DNA of 64,000 bases, from positions 2,265,313 to 2,329,312 of the forward strand of contig NZ_KI912608.1 in the NCBI RefSeq assembly GCF_000519265.1, read 5' to 3'. The position numbers were made by a program, and so were the translations under genes. This stretch comes from Desulfonatronum lacustre DSM 10312 (lineage in GTDB: Bacteria > Desulfobacterota > Desulfovibrionia > Desulfovibrionales > Desulfonatronaceae). The notes under the pieces were generated by a model. The model had not been told where the DNA came from and made no database searches. It saw nothing but the letters and a program-made list of their open reading frames with translations. Positions 63,962 to 64,000 of the stretch are shown here, one piece after another; position 1 is the stretch's first letter; every line of letters starts with the position of its first letter.

Positions 63962-64000
63962 TGGGGTGGATGACGCGACTTGAACGCGCGGCCGCCTGGG
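63962..64000 (-). tRNA. tRNA-His, 3' part only
   Basis: On the minus strand the visible 39 bases end with T-arm GCGCG-TTCAAGT-CGCGT, acceptor strand CATCCAC and C-CCA. A cytosine at the discriminator position is characteristic of histidine tRNA. The anticodon lies beyond the window edge, so the assignment rests on that base. Confidence 0.7.

Overview
The window looks like chromosomal DNA of a sulfate-reducing bacterium of the order Desulfovibrionales (Desulfobacterota). The pointers are the tail of a c-type multihaem cytochrome at the left edge, menaquinone genes of the futalosine route (mqnB, mqnD) next to menG, a tig-clpP-clpX-lon cluster, a HesB/IscA-like selenoprotein with an in-frame UGA, and high-GC coding sequence separated by AT-richer spacers. 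A Desulfonatronum-like genus is possible, but the sequence alone does not settle it. No prophage, transposase or CRISPR array is present. The genes are mostly housekeeping and signalling.

Layout. 1-4948: cytochrome tail, a large acidic coiled-coil protein, a small helical protein, menG, a DUF2065 protein, mqnB and mqnD. 4949-5428: repeats and tRNA-Leu. 5655-11556: trigger factor, ClpP, ClpX and Lon. 12044-17575: tRNA-Lys, a DsbD-type reductase, a family 2 glycosyltransferase, a sensor kinase with a haem-c motif and rdgB. 17994-26980: cell-wall amidase, FAD oxidoreductase plus photolyase, polysaccharide deacetylase, family 4 glycosyltransferase and a PP2C-type phosphatase. 27088-32175: an operon of a divergent alanine racemase, a sensor-MFS fusion and a GCS2-like ligase. 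32337-37694: substrate-binding protein, budA, UDP-glucuronate decarboxylase-type enzyme, GDT1-type transporter, a MazEF-like pair and a 2-Cys peroxiredoxin. 38016-45271: glucokinase, a thioredoxin-like protein, an NtrC-type regulator, a TPR protein, LolA, PyrR and alanine dehydrogenase. 45533-52011: copper ATPase, the HesB-like selenoprotein, an unknown 119-residue protein and a radical SAM fusion. 52215-56262: PAS sensor kinase with an HTH-PAS partner. 56651-61025: rplM-rpsI and a DUF58-transglutaminase pair. 61087-64000: tightly overlapping ahcY, 5-formyl-THF cyclo-ligase and pgeF, then a partial tRNA-His at the edge.

The most unusual feature is between the genes. At least nine intergenic spots carry short elements whose two arms are six-base-periodic tracts (GAAATC/GATTTC or GGNATC/GATNCC types) in inverted order, so that each can fold into a long hairpin. 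Several have terminal inverted repeats. Two copies, 34.8 kb apart and in opposite orientation, are near-identical along their whole length, which indicates a mobile, MITE-like family. A separate 184-bp MITE-like element, a 124-bp imperfect palindrome and several REP-like hairpins add to the repeat load.

Functional links visible here: menG, mqnB and mqnD contribute to menaquinone for anaerobic respiration; Tig, ClpXP and Lon form a folding and proteolysis block; ahcY, the folate enzyme and pgeF share an operon with 1- and 4-base overlaps; alr, the MFS fusion and the GCS2-like protein appear co-transcribed and may serve an uncharacterised amino-acid-derived product.
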